From Spirochaetota bacterium (GTDB lineage Bacteria; Spirochaetota; Spirochaetia; DTKZ01), in assembly GCA_026418195.1 (NCBI GenBank), contig JAOABU010000021.1, positions 1 to 41,701 on the forward strand: DNA of 41,701 nt, written 5' to 3'. The notes below the pieces were generated by a model that was given only the letters and a program-made list of their open reading frames with translations, ran no database searches and had not been told where the DNA came from. This document shows, one piece after another, positions 41,699-41,701 of this stretch. Both the position numbers and the translations under genes were made by a program. The first letter of the stretch is position 1, and every line of letters starts with the position of its first letter.

Positions 41699-41701
41699 CA
41701 G

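Overview
The window is about 41.7 kb of dense, operon-rich bacterial chromosome of moderate GC. I see no rRNA, tRNA, CRISPR array, transposase, integrase or phage structural gene. Several features suggest an anaerobic spirochaete or close relative: a long pyrophosphate-type phosphofructokinase with GGDD and PKTIDGDL motifs, an eukaryote/archaea-like (IleS2-type) isoleucyl-tRNA synthetase of 1040 residues, an FtsH with a characteristic N-terminus, a TelA/XpaC pair, and oxygen-sensitive Fe-S activase and hemerythrin-type proteins. This assignment is inference from gene families only.

Layout. 1-371: a promoter reading off the left edge, then a dihydroorotate-dehydrogenase-like gene (372-1355) without the usual catalytic cysteine. 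1384-3843 (minus): a membrane polyferredoxin and a FAD oxidoreductase. 3980-9982 (plus): ileS, a putative lipoprotein, hisH, hisF and a zinc-ribbon protein. 10009-12812 (minus): a DtxR-type metal regulator, NifS-type cysteine desulfurase and ThiI, which is a sulfur-transfer operon for 4-thiouridine in tRNA. 12921-18167 (plus): a giant 2-hydroxyacyl-CoA dehydratase activase fusion and a DUF1848 protein. 18170-19147 (minus): a D-2-hydroxyacid dehydrogenase. 19207-21708 (plus): a DEAH helicase. 21705-23047 (minus): a cysteine-rich ArsR regulator coupled to aroB. 23163-26568 (plus): an XRE-cupin regulator, a LeuCD-type hydro-lyase pair and a membrane protein with a decayed GGDEF-like domain. 26673-28356 (minus): XpaC and TelA. 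28537-30273 (plus): PPi-phosphofructokinase. 30283-33265 (minus): iron-type alcohol dehydrogenase, EamA transporter and PfkB sugar kinase. 33329-35743 (plus): a dCMP-deaminase fusion and a secreted protein. 35802-41698 (minus): a six-gene run with a metalloprotease-like protein, a TIM-barrel isomerase, a DUF1858/DUF2249 protein, a DUF438-hemerythrin protein, a PAS protein and FtsH.

The most interesting signal is regulatory. Many first genes of operons have no Shine-Dalgarno sequence. Instead a good sigma-70 promoter (TTGNCN-like, 17-18 bp, TANANT-like) sits so close that the start codon falls at or within a few bases of the predicted transcription start. This holds clearly for the dtxR, activase, helicase, GGDEF-like, alcohol dehydrogenase and dCMP-deaminase-fusion genes, and probably for the XRE and arsR genes. 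Downstream operon genes and several others carry normal SD sequences. The window therefore appears to use leaderless mRNAs widely, and several apparent TTG or ATG starts are really parts of -35 or -10 hexamers.

The best candidates for undescribed biology are the 530-residue protein whose C-terminal dCMP deaminase is preceded by about 370 residues I do not recognise (same overall design as anti-phage AvcD/DcdV proteins but without a visible P-loop), and the split DUF1858-DUF438-hemerythrin-PAS sensor set beside ftsH.
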